NCBI RefSeq assembly: GCF_022179245.1
Contig: NZ_BPQM01000042.1
Coordinates: 1-44,554 of the forward strand
Direction of reading: 5' to 3'
DNA length: 44,554 nucleotides
From: Methylobacterium gregans
Lineage (GTDB): Bacteria > Pseudomonadota > Alphaproteobacteria > Rhizobiales > Beijerinckiaceae
Part shown: positions 44,431 through 44,554 of the stretch, piece after piece
Position numbering within the stretch: position 1 is the stretch's first letter
Layout of the letters: each line of letters begins with the position of its first letter
Translations under genes and position numbers: made by a program
Notes under the pieces: model-generated
What the model was told of the DNA's origin: nothing
What the model saw: only the letters and a program-made list of their open reading frames with translations
Database searches by the model: none

Positions 44431-44554
44431 GGGCGGGGCTCCGCAGGGCAGGTGCCCCACGATGCGGCCATGGGTGCGCGCCCACAACGATTTACGCGCG
44501 GCAAGCCTAACGGAGCTTTGCGGGCTCGGGATCAGCCCCGCCCCGGCGCCGCCG

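Overview
This is a very GC-rich chromosomal window (GC about 70% by eye) with a housekeeping and transport gene set typical of an alphaproteobacterium of the order Hyphomicrobiales. Methylobacteriaceae (Methylobacterium/Methylorubrum) is my best guess. The pointers are cysE followed by a DUF3126 gene, two bacterial transglutaminase-like cysteine peptidases (BTLCP), the folE-hisI-patatin group facing an IscU-like/yidD pair, a MoxR-DUF58-DUF4159 cluster, a match to an EcfG-type stress promoter, and GC-rich intergenic palindromes. The genus is inference, not proof. I found no rRNA, tRNA, CRISPR array, phage or insertion sequence.

Layout. 1-2.8 kb: edge of a lipoprotein gene, gluconate kinase, a HAD phosphatase overlapping it, and a secreted lytic transglycosylase. 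3.1-5.9 kb: a BzdR/BoxR-type regulator (HTH plus shikimate-kinase-like domain), cysE, a DUF3126 protein and a small membrane protein. 6-11.5 kb: two BTLCP paralogues around an unknown small gene, a tandem PilZ protein, a PAS-type protein, a rhomboid protease and a CBS-pair protein. 11.6-14.9 kb: patatin, hisI and folE on the minus strand, facing the IscU-like gene and yidD. 15-22.1 kb: the MoxR ATPase, DUF58, DUF4159 and von Willebrand/amidotransferase-fold membrane proteins, probably one operon. 22.1-26.7 kb: a TctC binding protein, a serine hydrolase, an alpha/beta hydrolase and a GNAT acetyltransferase. 26.7-31.6 kb: two YejA-type peptide-binding proteins and a YejB permease, without the YejE/YejF partners. 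31.8-33.7 kb: a PAS protein and a P1-family aminopeptidase. 34-40.6 kb: an acetate module of acs, a DUF485 gene, actP and an MHS-family transporter. 40.7-44.4 kb: tyrA, purH and a SAM methyltransferase on the minus strand.

How the genes work together. acs, the DUF485 gene and actP form a coherent acetate uptake and activation set. The IscU-like and YidD proteins concern Fe-S assembly and membrane protein insertion. The MoxR cluster looks like an AAA+ chaperone acting on membrane-anchored vWA proteins, and its biological role is not established. The genes with the most open questions are that cluster, the orphan BzdR-like regulator, the incomplete yej transporter and the BTLCP gene behind a GGAAC-N16-CGTT promoter with an embedded dyad.

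No clearly new defence or mobile system is visible. Many intergenic gaps carry strong inverted repeats, some sharing sequence, which probably end transcription between convergent genes.
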